This document shows, one piece after another, positions 35,536 to 44,698 of a DNA stretch of 64,000 nucleotides. The notes beneath the pieces were generated by a model. It ran no database searches, had not been told where the DNA came from, and was given only the letters and a program-made list of their open reading frames with translations. Both the position numbers and the translations under genes were made by a program. The stretch is from Argonema galeatum A003/A1 (GTDB lineage: Bacteria; Cyanobacteriota; Cyanobacteriia; Cyanobacteriales; Aerosakkonemataceae): positions 175,068-239,067 of the forward strand of contig NZ_JAIQZM010000002.1 of the NCBI RefSeq assembly GCF_023333595.1, given 5' to 3'. Each line of letters starts with the position of its first letter. Position 1 is the stretch's first letter.

Positions 35536-37116
35536 CTACTGAGTTGGTAAAGACCGACGTTCGGAGAACAGCGCTTTGGAGGCAGATTCGCCTGCTTGCC
35601 GCAATTTTTTCGTCATCTGTACGCTCAACAATCCCAGTAGGCTCCATTGTCCCAGCAGGCTCATAAAAATGGCCGTTGCACTGGCGTGTTCTATAGCAAA
35701 CCAGGGGAAAACTGAAAACAGCAACAAACCAGGACTTTCTTGAATTGCTAACAAGGGAAGGAGAATTAATCCGCTTACCGCAGTAGCAGCCAATAAACCC
35801 CGTTTGGGAGTTTTCATTAACAGCATCATTTGAGCGATCGCAGCATAGATCAAAATCAAGTTGGCGCTCAAAATCAAAACTGCGATCGTTTCAATTTTGT
35901 AAGGATTTCGGGTAAAAAATATAGCCCAAGCAGTCCAAACTACTGTTTTAATGACTAGATTTAGTGCGATCGCCACTACCGCTGGACTTTTTTCTCCCCA
36001 AACCAAATCCTGCACTAAATAGCGATTCCATAAAGCCTTGCGGTTAGAAACCCCCTCCAATCGGCGGTAACGAACCCAATCCTGCAATTCCTGACGATGA
36101 GGCAACAAAGCAGGGATTAAAAACACAAACGCAAAGAGGTTTATAATTTCCAGAAGTGCTATCAACCCAAACCAATCCCAATAACTGTGATAACTTAAAA
36201 AGTCTGACTTGTAGTTTCCTACAAAAAATCCTAAAATCAAAACTTCAAAACCAGCTACTAACCAGTAACTTTGTTTTTTGCTAATCAGAGTTGCGTTTGG
36301 TTGACGAAAGCGGCGATTTAACGATTGCCACACTACATAATTACACAAACCGCAAGTCAGTACTAAAAAAACCTCTAATACCAATAAATTGCTACCAATT
36401 GGTAAATAAAACCACTGCAAATTGCCATCATAAACATCTTCCTTTGTTCCAGTAGACAGAAGAAAGTTGATAATTTGCAGGCAAGGCCATCCAAATATTA
36501 AGGTTAAAAAGCTGCACAACCAAGCATGAAATCGCACTTGGAATGAATAGAGAAGCATGATGTTACCGAAGAAGAGGCAACATCCCCAAACGAGCAGATA
36601 AAAGCTTAGTAGCAAGCTGAAAGGAACACCCGCTCCGATCGCTGACACCAAATGTAATGGAATAAACAGGAGGATACCTCCGTAGAGCAAAATAGGAGAG
36701 CCTAGTATTTTGCCAATCAAAATATTTTCGCTAGACTCAGGACTCAACTTAATAAAGTTAAGAGTGCCTCTATGCTGTTCTTTGCCAACATCGCTGATGA
36801 TCGTATAGACAGTACCAAGCAATAAGATGAAAGGCAAAATCCAGCTTAAAATCGTAAACAATTCTAGCCACCAGTGCGGCCAGTCAATGACAATTCGACC
36901 TGTCGCATTTACAAGGCATTCGGATTGCTTATTTTTTACGCAATAACTATATCCACTTTCATAACTCTGGAAGTAAAAATTCATTACTCCTAGAAACTGA
37001 GTTAGCAGAGAAGCCGCAGTTACTACGGCTAAATTGCGTAATTTTAAACGCCCTTTCAGTTCGCGGAATAGTTGCGGATTCCAATCGCCCAGTCGGTCTA
37101 ACCAAAGGAGATTCAT
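35536..37116 (-). CDS. ABC-2-like exporter permease, paralogue 2
   Basis: 526 aa with about 12 hydrophobic segments. It shares with the gene at 37432 the N-terminus (LDRLGDWNPQLFRELKGRLKLRN), the loop GTLNFIKLSPESSENILIGKILGSP, DLVWGEKSPAVVAIALN and the C-terminus LRQAGESASKALFS. Together with the ATPase at 39330 these form an ABC export locus in the order ATPase, permease remnant, permease 1, permease 2. The substrate is unknown. A repeat-rich spacer with two hairpins separates it from permease 1, so it may have its own promoter. Confidence 0.78.
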   Translation of the reverse strand: MNLLWLDRLGDWNPQLFRELKGRLKLRNLAVVTAASLLTQFLGVMNFYFQSYESGYSYCVKNKQSECLVNATGRIVIDWPHWWLELFTILSWILPFILLLGTVYTIISDVGKEQHRGTLNFIKLSPESSENILIGKILGSPILLYGGILLFIPLHLVSAIGAGVPFSLLLSFYLLVWGCCLFFGNIMLLYSFQVRFHAWLCSFLTLIFGWPCLQIINFLLSTGTKEDVYDGNLQWFYLPIGSNLLVLEVFLVLTCGLCNYVVWQSLNRRFRQPNATLISKKQSYWLVAGFEVLILGFFVGNYKSDFLSYHSYWDWFGLIALLEIINLFAFVFLIPALLPHRQELQDWVRYRRLEGVSNRKALWNRYLVQDLVWGEKSPAVVAIALNLVIKTVVWTAWAIFFTRNPYKIETIAVLILSANLILIYAAIAQMMLLMKTPKRGLLAATAVSGLILLPLLAIQESPGLLLFSVFPWFAIEHASATAIFMSLLGQWSLLGLLSVQMTKKLRQAGESASKALFSERRSLPTQ

Positions 37117-37175
37117 GGTATTTTTTGTGAATTTAATTGGTTGTGAATAAGTTTTAGGGTGCGTTGCAGGCTACC

Positions 37176-37300
37176 AGTCTAAACCGGGACAGTGGAACCC
37201 CACCCCCAACCCCTCCCCGCAACAGGGAGGGGAGTATTTCCCCCCCTCTCCTCTGGAGGAGAGGGGGGTTAGGGGGGTGAGGTTTTTCCCGGTTTAGACT
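37176..37300. repeat. Repeat element with 14-bp inverted ends between permease genes
   Basis: AGTCTAAACCGGGA (37176-37189) and its exact complement (37287-37300) bracket C- and G-rich tracts (CCCCACCCCCAACCC, GGGGGGTTAGGGGGG). A 9-bp direct repeat TGCGTTGCA flanks it at 37160 and 37308. Confidence 0.65.
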
Positions 37301-37368
37301 CGTAGCTGCGTTGCATAGTACCCTACACTACATCGACAAGACTTAGGTACAAGTTTAGATTTTGCCCA

Positions 37369-37412
37369 CCCAAGTTTGGGGGGAGAAAAGTCTTGTTCCC
37401 CCCAAACTTGGG
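37369..37412. repeat. Perfect 15-bp hairpin
   Basis: CCCAAGTTTGGGGGG (37369-37383) and its exact complement (37398-37412) with a 14-nt loop, just after the stop of permease 1. It probably ends or stabilises the upstream transcript. Confidence 0.65.
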
Positions 37413-37431
37413 GGGTTAGGGGGGCCATTGA

Positions 37432-39132
37432 TTAAGCCTTATGACCGGCTAGCAGGGCTTTGGAGGCAGATTCACCAGCTTGTCGCAGTTGCCGCGACAA
37501 TCGCGCATTTAACAGCGCGAGGAGGGTGAATTGGCCCATAATTGCCATGAAAACGGTTGTAGCGGCTGTATGTTGCGTGAGGGCAACCCAAGGGAAAGCT
37601 GAAAACAGCCAGATTACGTAGGGGTCTGTTCCCGATCCAAGGGAGAGGACACCAAATATCAGCGGTGGCAATGTAATTGCGGCACCCAATGCGCCTGCTA
37701 CCCACACAGCTTGTTTCTGAGTTTTCATCAACAGCATTAGTTGCGCGATCGCAGCATAGATCGCAATTACGGTCACTGTCAGCGCCAAACTCAAGAAAGC
37801 GTCAACTTTTTCTGAATTGTTGGGCCAAACTAGAATCCAACAGATGAGCGGCAGGGAGATAATGAGCAGATTAAGTGCGATCGCCATGATGTTCGGGCTT
37901 TTTTCACCCCACATCAAATCGCGCACCAAGGAACCGTTCCAGACACGCTGGCGATTTGTCACTTTTTCCCGCCGGTATCGCGCCCAATCTTGCAACGCTT
38001 GTCGCTGAGGCGACAAAGATGCGATTAGACACAAAAACAGGAAAAGGTTAAAGAAAAGTAGGTAATTCAAGTTAAAAGACAACCATTGTGACCCAGACCG
38101 CCCTTTTTCCATATTTTGCATGGCGAATCCCAGAACTATTACTTCAAAACTGGCTGTTAGCAAATAACTCTGGCCTTTGCTCAACATAGTATTGCTGGGA
38201 TTGGGAAAGCGCCGCATCATAGATTGCCAGAACCAATAAATCCACAAGCCAGAATTTAATACAGCAAAGGCAACAGCGCTCACAAAACTTGCACCTAGCG
38301 GGATGTAAAACCATTGCCAGGTTTCTATGTGCAGGTACGAGAATGGAGATTTGTAATCAAAGGAAGTCGCAGAAACTAGATACGAAATCATCCAAGATGG
38401 GGACAACAAATTTACAAAATCGGTGGGGTCGTGGGTGATAGGTTTGAAACTAGCGATCCAGAGGAAAATTAAGACTAAGCCACTACCCAACCAAGGTTGA
38501 AACCCGCTAAACGCAGAACTAAATAAGCCGAATAATAATGCCCCACTGTAGAATAACAGGCAGCTGAGGGCGACAACTCCGTAGAAGGTGAGAATGGAAG
38601 TTAAAGGAATGGAAGCGGAAATACCAGCACACAAATGCAGCGGGATAGCCAGAAAGCCGACCACATACAGCAAAACGGGAACTCCCAGCAGTTTGCCACC
38701 CAAAATGCTTTGGGTAGACTGGGGACTGAGGCGGATAAAGTTGAGCGTGCTGCGACGATCTTCCTGCGCTAAGTCAGCGATCAGCATATAGGTGCCAACC
38801 ACCGACATAACGAAGATGCTAATCAAACTGAGCCATACGAATATGTCTAGCCACCAGTACTGCCAGTTAATCACAAAATTACCGGCGATATCCTGCACGC
38901 AGTGATATTGATTGCTATACTCACTAGGGCCTGTGCAATATTTGCTGAGAATCTCCTGGGGGTAATCCTGTTCCACAGGAAGTTGGCCGTAGTAAGACAT
39001 CACAAATAGCAGCTGACCCAGGAGGGAGATGGCTGATGCGATCGCTACATTTCGAGTTTTCAGGCGACCTTTGAGTTCTCGCAATAGTTGCGGGTTCCAG
39101 TCGCCTATTCGGTTTATCAAACTAAGTGTCAT
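37432..39132 (-). CDS. ABC-2-like exporter permease, paralogue 1
   Basis: 566 aa from ATG 39132, which has GGAGAG 9 nt upstream; an in-frame ATG at 39159 lacks an RBS. About 12 hydrophobic segments. Shared blocks with the 35536 gene: LINRIGDWNPQLLRELKGRLKTRN, STLNFIRLSPQSTQSILGGKLLGVPVLLYV, DLMWGEKSPNIMAIALN, LRQAGESASKALLAG. Probably one half of a heterodimeric export channel powered by the ATPase at 39330-40280. The substrate is unknown; no accessory periplasmic gene is nearby. Confidence 0.8.
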   Translation of the reverse strand: MTLSLINRIGDWNPQLLRELKGRLKTRNVAIASAISLLGQLLFVMSYYGQLPVEQDYPQEILSKYCTGPSEYSNQYHCVQDIAGNFVINWQYWWLDIFVWLSLISIFVMSVVGTYMLIADLAQEDRRSTLNFIRLSPQSTQSILGGKLLGVPVLLYVVGFLAIPLHLCAGISASIPLTSILTFYGVVALSCLLFYSGALLFGLFSSAFSGFQPWLGSGLVLIFLWIASFKPITHDPTDFVNLLSPSWMISYLVSATSFDYKSPFSYLHIETWQWFYIPLGASFVSAVAFAVLNSGLWIYWFWQSMMRRFPNPSNTMLSKGQSYLLTASFEVIVLGFAMQNMEKGRSGSQWLSFNLNYLLFFNLFLFLCLIASLSPQRQALQDWARYRREKVTNRQRVWNGSLVRDLMWGEKSPNIMAIALNLLIISLPLICWILVWPNNSEKVDAFLSLALTVTVIAIYAAIAQLMLLMKTQKQAVWVAGALGAAITLPPLIFGVLSLGSGTDPYVIWLFSAFPWVALTQHTAATTVFMAIMGQFTLLALLNARLSRQLRQAGESASKALLAGHKA

Positions 39133-39234
39133 TCTCAAAACTCTCCAAATACATTTCAAATTTGAGATTTCGGATTGCAGATGCCATTTTTTAACTAAAA
39201 ATCTGCAATTTTCAGGGAAATTCCAACAATAGGT

Positions 39235-39324
39235 TTAAAATGCACATCCTGCTAGTAGCGCTTTGGATGCGGACTGACCAGCTTGCCGCAACTGTCGCGT
39301 TAATTGCCAGTTTAACAATTTCAA
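39235..39324 (-). pseudogene. C-terminal remnant of a third permease
   Basis: The minus-strand frame ending at TAA 39237-39235 reads LLNWQLTRQLRQAGQSASKA, then LLAGCAF. This matches the tails of the two intact permeases (LLNARLSRQLRQAGESASKA, then LLAGHKA). Only about 30 residues remain, directly downstream of the ATPase stop. A third permease was therefore lost by internal deletion or recombination between paralogues. Confidence 0.8.
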
Positions 39325-39329
39325 AAATT

Positions 39330-40280
39330 CTACGAGGCTTGTTTGTGACCCAATTTGAGGAAGATGGTTTCTAAGTCTTCTTGGGTGCAGTGGAATTCGC
39401 TCATGGGAATGCCAGCTTGGATGAGACTTCGCAACAACTTAGCACAATCTTCCTGTCCGCCGGAAAAGTTAACCCGTATCTGTCCGGTTGCTGACATCAC
39501 CTCCCACTCTTCCACCTGGGGATAGTTTTTCAGTTTTGCTAAAAGTGAATCTTGGCTACCCAAAGCCGACATGACAATTTGCTGACGGCTGAGGCGGCGG
39601 TAAAGTTCTTTGAGGGACTCGCTTTCCACCAGATAACCCAGTTCCATAATGCCGACTGAGGTGCAGAGTTCTGCTAAGTCGCTGAGGACGTGGGAGGAAA
39701 TTAGGATTGTCATCCCGGCTTCTTGCAATGTTTTGATGATTTCCCTAAACTGCATTCTGGCGATCGGATCTAATCCAGATACAGGTTCGTCCAACAGCAG
39801 TACGATCGGTTCGTGGATAATCGTTCTGGCAAGGCTGAGGCGCTGTTTCATCCCCCGCGATAGGGTAGAAATCTGGCTGTTGCGCTTGTTGGTTAGCTGC
39901 ACCAATTCTAAAACTTCGTACAAGCGTTGACTGCGACGCGGTTCCCGCAAGCGATAAAGCCGCGCAAAGTAATCTAGGTAGTCCCAGACGTTGAGGTCAT
40001 CGTACAGGGGGAAGTCATCCGGGAGATAGCCAAGCCGACGTTTCAGGTTTGGGTTGCTGCGATCGCGCAAGAGGCGATCGCCGTTAATATAAATTTCCCC
40101 TATCGTTGGTTCCTCCGCAGCCGCCAACATCCGAATCAGCGTCGTTTTTCCAGCTCCGTTTGGCCCGATCAGTCCATAGACTTCTCCCGCTTCTATCTGT
40201 AAATCGACATCGTTAACCGCAATGTAGCGGTCAAATTGCTTGGTGAGTCCACGGGTAGAAATCGCCAGTTCCTTTGCCAT
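39330..40280 (-). CDS. ABC transporter ATP-binding protein
   Basis: 316 aa from ATG 40280 (GGAG 6 nt upstream); the frame is open to 40334 without an RBS. Walker A GPNGAGKTT, signature LSRGMKQRLSLA, Walker B VLLLDEPVSGLD and the H-loop ISSHVLSDL are intact. The C-terminal 90 residues (SALGSQDSLLAKLKNYPQVEEWEV...EDLETIFLKLGH) are the usual regulatory tail of ABC-2 export ATPases. First gene of the locus; it should power the two downstream permeases. Confidence 0.92.
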   Translation of the reverse strand: MAKELAISTRGLTKQFDRYIAVNDVDLQIEAGEVYGLIGPNGAGKTTLIRMLAAAEEPTIGEIYINGDRLLRDRSNPNLKRRLGYLPDDFPLYDDLNVWDYLDYFARLYRLREPRRSQRLYEVLELVQLTNKRNSQISTLSRGMKQRLSLARTIIHEPIVLLLDEPVSGLDPIARMQFREIIKTLQEAGMTILISSHVLSDLAELCTSVGIMELGYLVESESLKELYRRLSRQQIVMSALGSQDSLLAKLKNYPQVEEWEVMSATGQIRVNFSGGQEDCAKLLRSLIQAGIPMSEFHCTQEDLETIFLKLGHKQAS

Positions 40281-40691
40281 AGTTTCTCCAAAACTAAGTT
40301 TATGCTTTGTCAACTGTTCTTGCCCTATTCTCAATCTTGGCTGAAGAAACCGGGTTTCTAAACCAAAAATCTAGGCTGTAAGCCGATCGCGCACCCAAAT
40401 AAATAGATAGAAATTGCTAATAGCAGTGATTACCGATAACTTAGCTTTTACCTACACCTTTTGGCAGGCTCGTTCCTAAAACTGAAACAAATAACATTTA
40501 TCCTGATGGCTGAAATTATTTCCTGGTAAGGCTGGGAGGCTATTACCCTCATCCACCCCTTGAAGAAAGCACAATCTGTCTTAGGTATTAGGCCATCCCC
40601 TTAGCATACTTTCCTATGATTAAGCAACGGATTGCTGACTTATTCACATTTTGTTAAAAATGAGGAAGACTTTCTATAGACACAAAACTTT
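40281..40691. other. Intergenic region without recognised feature
   Basis: 411 bp between the divergent ABC ATPase and DUF2993 genes. It must hold both promoters. I see no repeat array, tRNA or strong hairpin in it. Confidence 0.5.
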
Positions 40692-41486
40692 ATGTTAGGT
40701 GGCCTGACTGGTTTTACTAATTCTGGTGGTAGCGATTGGGGAGAGCGGATGCTCAACACTGTTGCTAGCCAATCCATCCGCCACTTGTTCAGTAAGAGCG
40801 AGTCTGTGGAGGTCTCTGTACGCTGCTCGCCGTCCAGCAAATTGTTGCAGGGGAGCATCGACAGCTTTAAAATGAGCGGTCGTGGCTTGGTGATTCGCAA
40901 GGATTTTCCCGTTGAGGAGATGTCCTTTGAGACAGATGCGGTATCCATTGACTTCAGCTCGATTTTGAGCGGTAAGATAACGCTGAAGCAACCCACCCAA
41001 GCGATCGCGCTAGTCACGTTGTCGGAAGAGGGTATCAATCAAGCCTTCAACGCAGAACTGGTAACAAAGCGCCTGCAAAATCTTTCTTTGGACTCCTTGA
41101 GCGACTTGACTGAGGGTGAACCAATTTCCTTCACAGAAGTTTACCTGCAACTGGAGAGTGGTAACCGGATTCGGCTTTTTGCCAAGGCGGAGCTACCAGA
41201 TCGCGGTACAGTACCCATTAGCATGACTATGACGCTAGCAGTTGAGCGCCGTCGTCGCATTGCTTTTAAAGACCCTCAGTTTTATGCAGACGCCGTACCG
41301 GAATCTCTGCGTGAAATTTCTCAAACCCTATCAAAGGCGCTGGCTGAGGTATTGGATAATATGGTGGATCTCGATCGCTTCGATCTCGACGGCGTGACGA
41401 TGCGGATCAATCGCTTGGAAACTCAAGGGAAAAAGTTGATCTTCAGCGGCTACGCTCAAATCGAGCGCTTTCCTGGTGGTCAATAG
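40692..41486 (+). CDS. DUF2993 domain protein (LmeA-like)
   Basis: 264 aa. SDWGERMLNTVASQSIRHLFSKSESVEVSVRCSPSSKLLQGSIDSF and FSGYAQIERFPGG match DUF2993, a beta-rich lipid-binding fold whose mycobacterial member LmeA acts in envelope lipid metabolism. No signal peptide or transmembrane helix is evident, so the protein may be peripheral. Its role in cyanobacteria is unknown. A heptamer array follows directly after the stop. Confidence 0.8.
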   Translation: MLGGLTGFTNSGGSDWGERMLNTVASQSIRHLFSKSESVEVSVRCSPSSKLLQGSIDSFKMSGRGLVIRKDFPVEEMSFETDAVSIDFSSILSGKITLKQPTQAIALVTLSEEGINQAFNAELVTKRLQNLSLDSLSDLTEGEPISFTEVYLQLESGNRIRLFAKAELPDRGTVPISMTMTLAVERRRRIAFKDPQFYADAVPESLREISQTLSKALAEVLDNMVDLDRFDLDGVTMRINRLETQGKKLIFSGYAQIERFPGGQ

Positions 41487-41565
41487 TCAGTGGTCAATGG
41501 TCAGTGGTCAGTGGTCAGTTGTCAGTTGTCAGTGGTCGGTGGTCAGTCTTCTTCCCCTAGTCCCT
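41486..41565. repeat. Heptamer repeat array plus CCCTAGT repeats
   Basis: GTCAGTG-type heptamers (41486-41552) run into CCTAGTCC repeats (to about 41590), which lead straight into the palindromic element before chrA. Confidence 0.65.
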
Positions 41566-41589
41566 AGTCCCTAGCCCCTAGTCCCTAGC

Positions 41590-41650
41590 TATAGAATCCG
41601 CCAACGCTTCAGCAATTCATAATGTCCTAACCGCCAAGGCGGTTGCTATA
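41590..41650. repeat. Palindromic repeat, TATAGCAACCGCC family, ending at the chrA start
   Basis: Ends TATAGAATCCGCC (left) and GGCGGTTGCTATA (right, to 41650) are imperfect inverted repeats. The last A is the first base of the chrA ATG. CCGCCAAGGCGG forms a small hairpin just upstream. Confidence 0.7.
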
Positions 41651-42831
41651 TGACCAATGACCAAAATGTTAGCCAGTTAAGCGATTTGGCAAAACTATTT
41701 TTCAAACTGGGAGCGATCGGCTTTGGTGGGCCAGCCGCTCACATTGCCATGATGGAGGATGAAGTTGTCAAGCGACGACAGTGGATCGAGCGATCGCATT
41801 TCCTGGATCTAGTAGGCGCAACAAATATGATTCCAGGGCCAAATTCCACAGAAATGGCTATCCACATAGGATATATCCGCGCTGGCTGGCTGGGTTTGAT
41901 TGTCGCAGGCGTTTGCTTTATTTTACCTGCGGTTGTTATCACCGGAGGCTTTGCCTGGATCTATGTGGAATTCGGAACATTGCCCCAAGTTGCCCCCTTG
42001 CTGTATGGAATTAAACCAGCTGTCCTGGGCGTCATTCTGAATGCGATCTGGCGACTGGGAAAAACGGCCCTGAAGGCTCCAAAACTGCTCATTATCGCCC
42101 TATTCGTATCCCTGACATTATTTTTGGGGTTAAATGAGGTCGTCGCGCTTCTGGTGGGAGGGTTGCTGGGAATGATTTGGCTGGGTGGATCTGACCCAGG
42201 CGATCCCCCACCGGATCAAAAGACAACAACGATCGCAGCTGGTTTGGCTGGCGTTGGGACGCTGAAACTAGCGGCGACAACTGGAACGGCTGTTGCAGGG
42301 GGTGTCCCCTTGTGGCAACTGGGTTTATTTTTTCTCAAAGTGGGAAGTGTCTTATTTGGCAGCGGTTATGTGCTGGTGGCGTTTCTAGAAGGGGGACTGG
42401 TTCAGGAATATGGTTGGCTAACTCAACAGCAGTTGCTGGATGCGATCGCGATCGGTCAATTTACCCCTGGCCCAGTACTTTCCACCGCTACCTTCATCGG
42501 CTACATCATTGCTGGTTTCCCAGGCGCAATTGTGGCGACAGTAGGGATTTTCTTGCCCTCTTTTTTCTTCGTTGCCGCCTTAAATCCTTTGATTCCGCGC
42601 TTGCGTTCTTCCAAATGGTCGGCAGCTTTTTTAGATGCGGTGAATGTGAGTTCAATAGCACTAATGGCAGTTGTTACCGCCAAACTTGCCGCCGCTACTC
42701 TCACAGATTGGCAAACTGTATTCATTGCCTTAGTTACAGCAGTTTTAGCCATTCGCTATCGCCTAAATGCGGCATGGTTAGTTTTAGGCGGTGGATTAAT
42801 TGGTTGGGTGGCTAATTTTATTAGATTTTAA
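41650..42831 (+). CDS. chrA: Chromate transporter ChrA (two-domain)
   Basis: 393 aa. Two homologous halves: the first has FFKLGAIGFGGPAAHIAMMEDEVVKRRQW and GATNMIPGPNSTEMAIHIGYIRAG; the second has FFLKVGSVLFGSGYVLVAFLEGGLVQ and AIGQFTPGPVLSTATFIGYIIAGFPGA. These are the CHR-family signatures; the membrane protein exports chromate (and perhaps sulfate-like anions). The start codon overlaps the end of a palindromic repeat and there is no clear Shine-Dalgarno, so translation may be inefficient or use repeat-derived signals. Confidence 0.9.
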   Translation: MTNDQNVSQLSDLAKLFFKLGAIGFGGPAAHIAMMEDEVVKRRQWIERSHFLDLVGATNMIPGPNSTEMAIHIGYIRAGWLGLIVAGVCFILPAVVITGGFAWIYVEFGTLPQVAPLLYGIKPAVLGVILNAIWRLGKTALKAPKLLIIALFVSLTLFLGLNEVVALLVGGLLGMIWLGGSDPGDPPPDQKTTTIAAGLAGVGTLKLAATTGTAVAGGVPLWQLGLFFLKVGSVLFGSGYVLVAFLEGGLVQEYGWLTQQQLLDAIAIGQFTPGPVLSTATFIGYIIAGFPGAIVATVGIFLPSFFFVAALNPLIPRLRSSKWSAAFLDAVNVSSIALMAVVTAKLAAATLTDWQTVFIALVTAVLAIRYRLNAAWLVLGGGLIGWVANFIRF

Positions 42832-42842
42832 AAATATTGCTT

Positions 42843-42962
42843 ATACCAAATCCGCAAGCCTTGACTACTTTTTTTACCTGACGACTAAAGTCGCAGCTAC
42901 ACAAACAAAGCCCGCCTGCGCGGGCTTAAAGAAAAAGGGGGTAGTTAACCCGGATTCGGTAT
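42843..42962. repeat. MITE-like element, ATACCAAATCCG family
   Basis: 120 bp. Ends ATACCAAATCCG (42843-42854) and CGGATTCGGTAT (42951-42962). The interior carries AAGCCCGCCTGCGCGGGCTT as a hairpin and GACGACTAAAGTCG as another, in place of the GAGACGTTTC palindrome of the 35397 copy. Confidence 0.75.
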
Positions 42963-43007
42963 CATTCATGATATAATCGTACAGGTCGGAATGATGGCGT
43001 ATAAATT

Positions 43008-43685
43008 ATGGTTAATACTTCTAATGAACACCGATTACTAACCGCCGAAGAACTCCCCCACTCTGACGATACGCCTGTGGACAATGAGTTACAAAATTTT
43101 ATTCCCAATCTACTCCTAAATATTTTACTTGATATCTGGAGCGATCGGCCTGATTGGTTCTTTGGTGTAGATATGGCGGTTTACCACGACCAGGAAAAGC
43201 CAGCAATTGTCCCCGATGGATTCCTATCTGTGGGAGTCCCAAGATATACAGGTGATGGTGGTCGCCTCAGTTATTTGATCTGGCAAGAAAATAATGTTTT
43301 GCCTATCCTGGTAATAGAAGTAGTTTCTCTTAAGTACAACGGTGAGTATGAGGATAAGTTAGAAAGCTATCAACAGTTAGGCGTTCTCTACTATGTGGTG
43401 TACAATTCGTTTGCCGGTAGAAGAGGAAGGCATAAAAATCGGCAACCGATCGAAGTCTATAAGTTAGTGAATAACCAATATGAGTTAGTGACAGGAAATC
43501 CAGTATGGATGCCCGAAATTGAACTTGGAATTGGTTGTGAATCCCACAACTATGCTGATTGGGAGAGAGAATGGGTATTCTGGTATGAAGAGAATGGGAA
43601 AAGGTTCTTGACTGAAAGGGAAAAGAAAGAAAAACTAGCTGCATACCTCAGATCGATCGGGATTAATCCTGACGATATTACTTAA
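43008..43685 (+). CDS. Uma2 family (DUF820) putative endonuclease
   Basis: 225 aa. The RPDWFFGVDMAVYHDQEKPAIVPDGFLSVG and NNVLPILVIEVVSLKYNGEYEDKLESYQQLGVLYYVVYNS stretches define another Uma2 subgroup, with the PD...E...K core. The C-terminus (WEREWVFWYEENGKRFLTEREKKEKLAAYLRSIGINPDDI) is the helical tail common in this subgroup. It lies between a MITE-like element and a palindromic repeat. Function unproven. Confidence 0.85.
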   Translation: MVNTSNEHRLLTAEELPHSDDTPVDNELQNFIPNLLLNILLDIWSDRPDWFFGVDMAVYHDQEKPAIVPDGFLSVGVPRYTGDGGRLSYLIWQENNVLPILVIEVVSLKYNGEYEDKLESYQQLGVLYYVVYNSFAGRRGRHKNRQPIEVYKLVNNQYELVTGNPVWMPEIELGIGCESHNYADWEREWVFWYEENGKRFLTEREKKEKLAAYLRSIGINPDDIT

Positions 43686-43766
43686 ACTCAAAAATTAGGA
43701 TCTCATCTTATTTTCAACAGGTAAAAGGCGATCGCATTTGCCCTTAAAAAACATTCGGGTAGATAG

Positions 43767-43895
43767 TATAGCAACCGCCAGGGCGGTTATGGCAACTCCA
43801 ACTTTTACCTTTAGTCCATAATCCCTTACGGAGTAACCTTTTTCCTCTTCCCTCTTCCCTAGCAAGAGCAAGAAAGCCCCTAGTCCCTAGCTATA
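43767..43895. repeat. Palindromic repeat, TATAGCAACCGCC family, between two Uma2 genes
   Basis: The left end TATAGCAACCGCCAGGGCGG is an inverted copy of the sequence in front of tnpB. The right end CCTAGTCCCTAGCTATA stops directly before the stop codon of the next Uma2 gene (43896). Confidence 0.65.
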
Positions 43896-44582
43896 TTATT
43901 CAGCTTGTGACTGACTTATTGATTGACTCTGTACTTCCTGCTGTACCCAAGCACGGAAAGACTTCTCAGCCAGCACTTCGTCCAAGTTCGCCTCTTCCCA
44001 AAATTGGTAAAGCCTCTCTTTAATTGCCAAAGAAAATGTTGGACTGTTTTCAACTTCAATATACTCACGATCTTGAAGTTGATAAATTCGCAGGATTTGA
44101 CCGTTATAGCGCCAGAATTCGGGTACGCCCATACTGGCATACAAATTCAGTTTATTAATGTCAGTATGGGTAATATCTACTTCTGCAATCAAATCTGGCG
44201 GGGGGTCTGTGTTTAGATCAACCTTTTTTCCAGCGACTTTGGGTTGATTTTGGATGTAGTAGCAGTTGTCAGGTTCAGCACCTTTTTTCAAATCGGGACG
44301 GTTTAAGGTAGTTGAACCCATTGTTTTGACTTTTAACCCAAACTCTACTACCAAAATGCGGACGAATAGTTCAATTAATCTGATAGCACTTTCATGTTCT
44401 TCTAGAGGCATGGTAATTTCTAATGTGCCTTCGTTATATGTGAGTCGAGAAGAACGACTTTCACCAAGTGCTGCTAAAATTTGCTCGTAAGCTTGCCAAC
44501 TAATGTTGTAGAAAACGACTCGCTGTTCTGCTAGGATACTTTCTGGGGGAATATTGGTTGGTTTCGCGGCTGTACTAACCAT
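43896..44582 (-). CDS. Uma2 family (DUF820) putative endonuclease
   Basis: 228 aa. YNISWQAYEQILAALGESRSSRLTYNEGTLEITMPLEEHE, KGAEPDNCYYIQN, DPPDLIAEVDITHTDINKLNLYASMGVPEFWRYNG place it in the same subgroup as the gene at 25366. Its stop abuts a palindromic repeat. Its upstream side carries a perfect 40-bp palindrome and a further small element. It is convergent with the Uma2 gene at 43008. Confidence 0.85.
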   Translation of the reverse strand: MVSTAAKPTNIPPESILAEQRVVFYNISWQAYEQILAALGESRSSRLTYNEGTLEITMPLEEHESAIRLIELFVRILVVEFGLKVKTMGSTTLNRPDLKKGAEPDNCYYIQNQPKVAGKKVDLNTDPPPDLIAEVDITHTDINKLNLYASMGVPEFWRYNGQILRIYQLQDREYIEVENSPTFSLAIKERLYQFWEEANLDEVLAEKSFRAWVQQEVQSQSISQSQAE

Positions 44583-44655
44583 ATTTGCCTTCGAGTTTAG
44601 CTAAAAACTAAAGTTGCTAGTTAGTTCCATTGGCTCTTGTTCGGATTCATAATGG

Positions 44656-44695
44656 GTAAGTAGTTGCGCTTTAGCGCTAAAGCGCAACTACTTAC
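44656..44695. repeat. Perfect 40-bp palindrome
   Basis: GTAAGTAGTTGCGCTTTAGC and its exact complement, with no spacer. The central TTGCGCTTTAGCGCTAAAGC core is shared with the hairpin at 26017-26084. Confidence 0.85.
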
Positions 44696-44698
44696 TAA

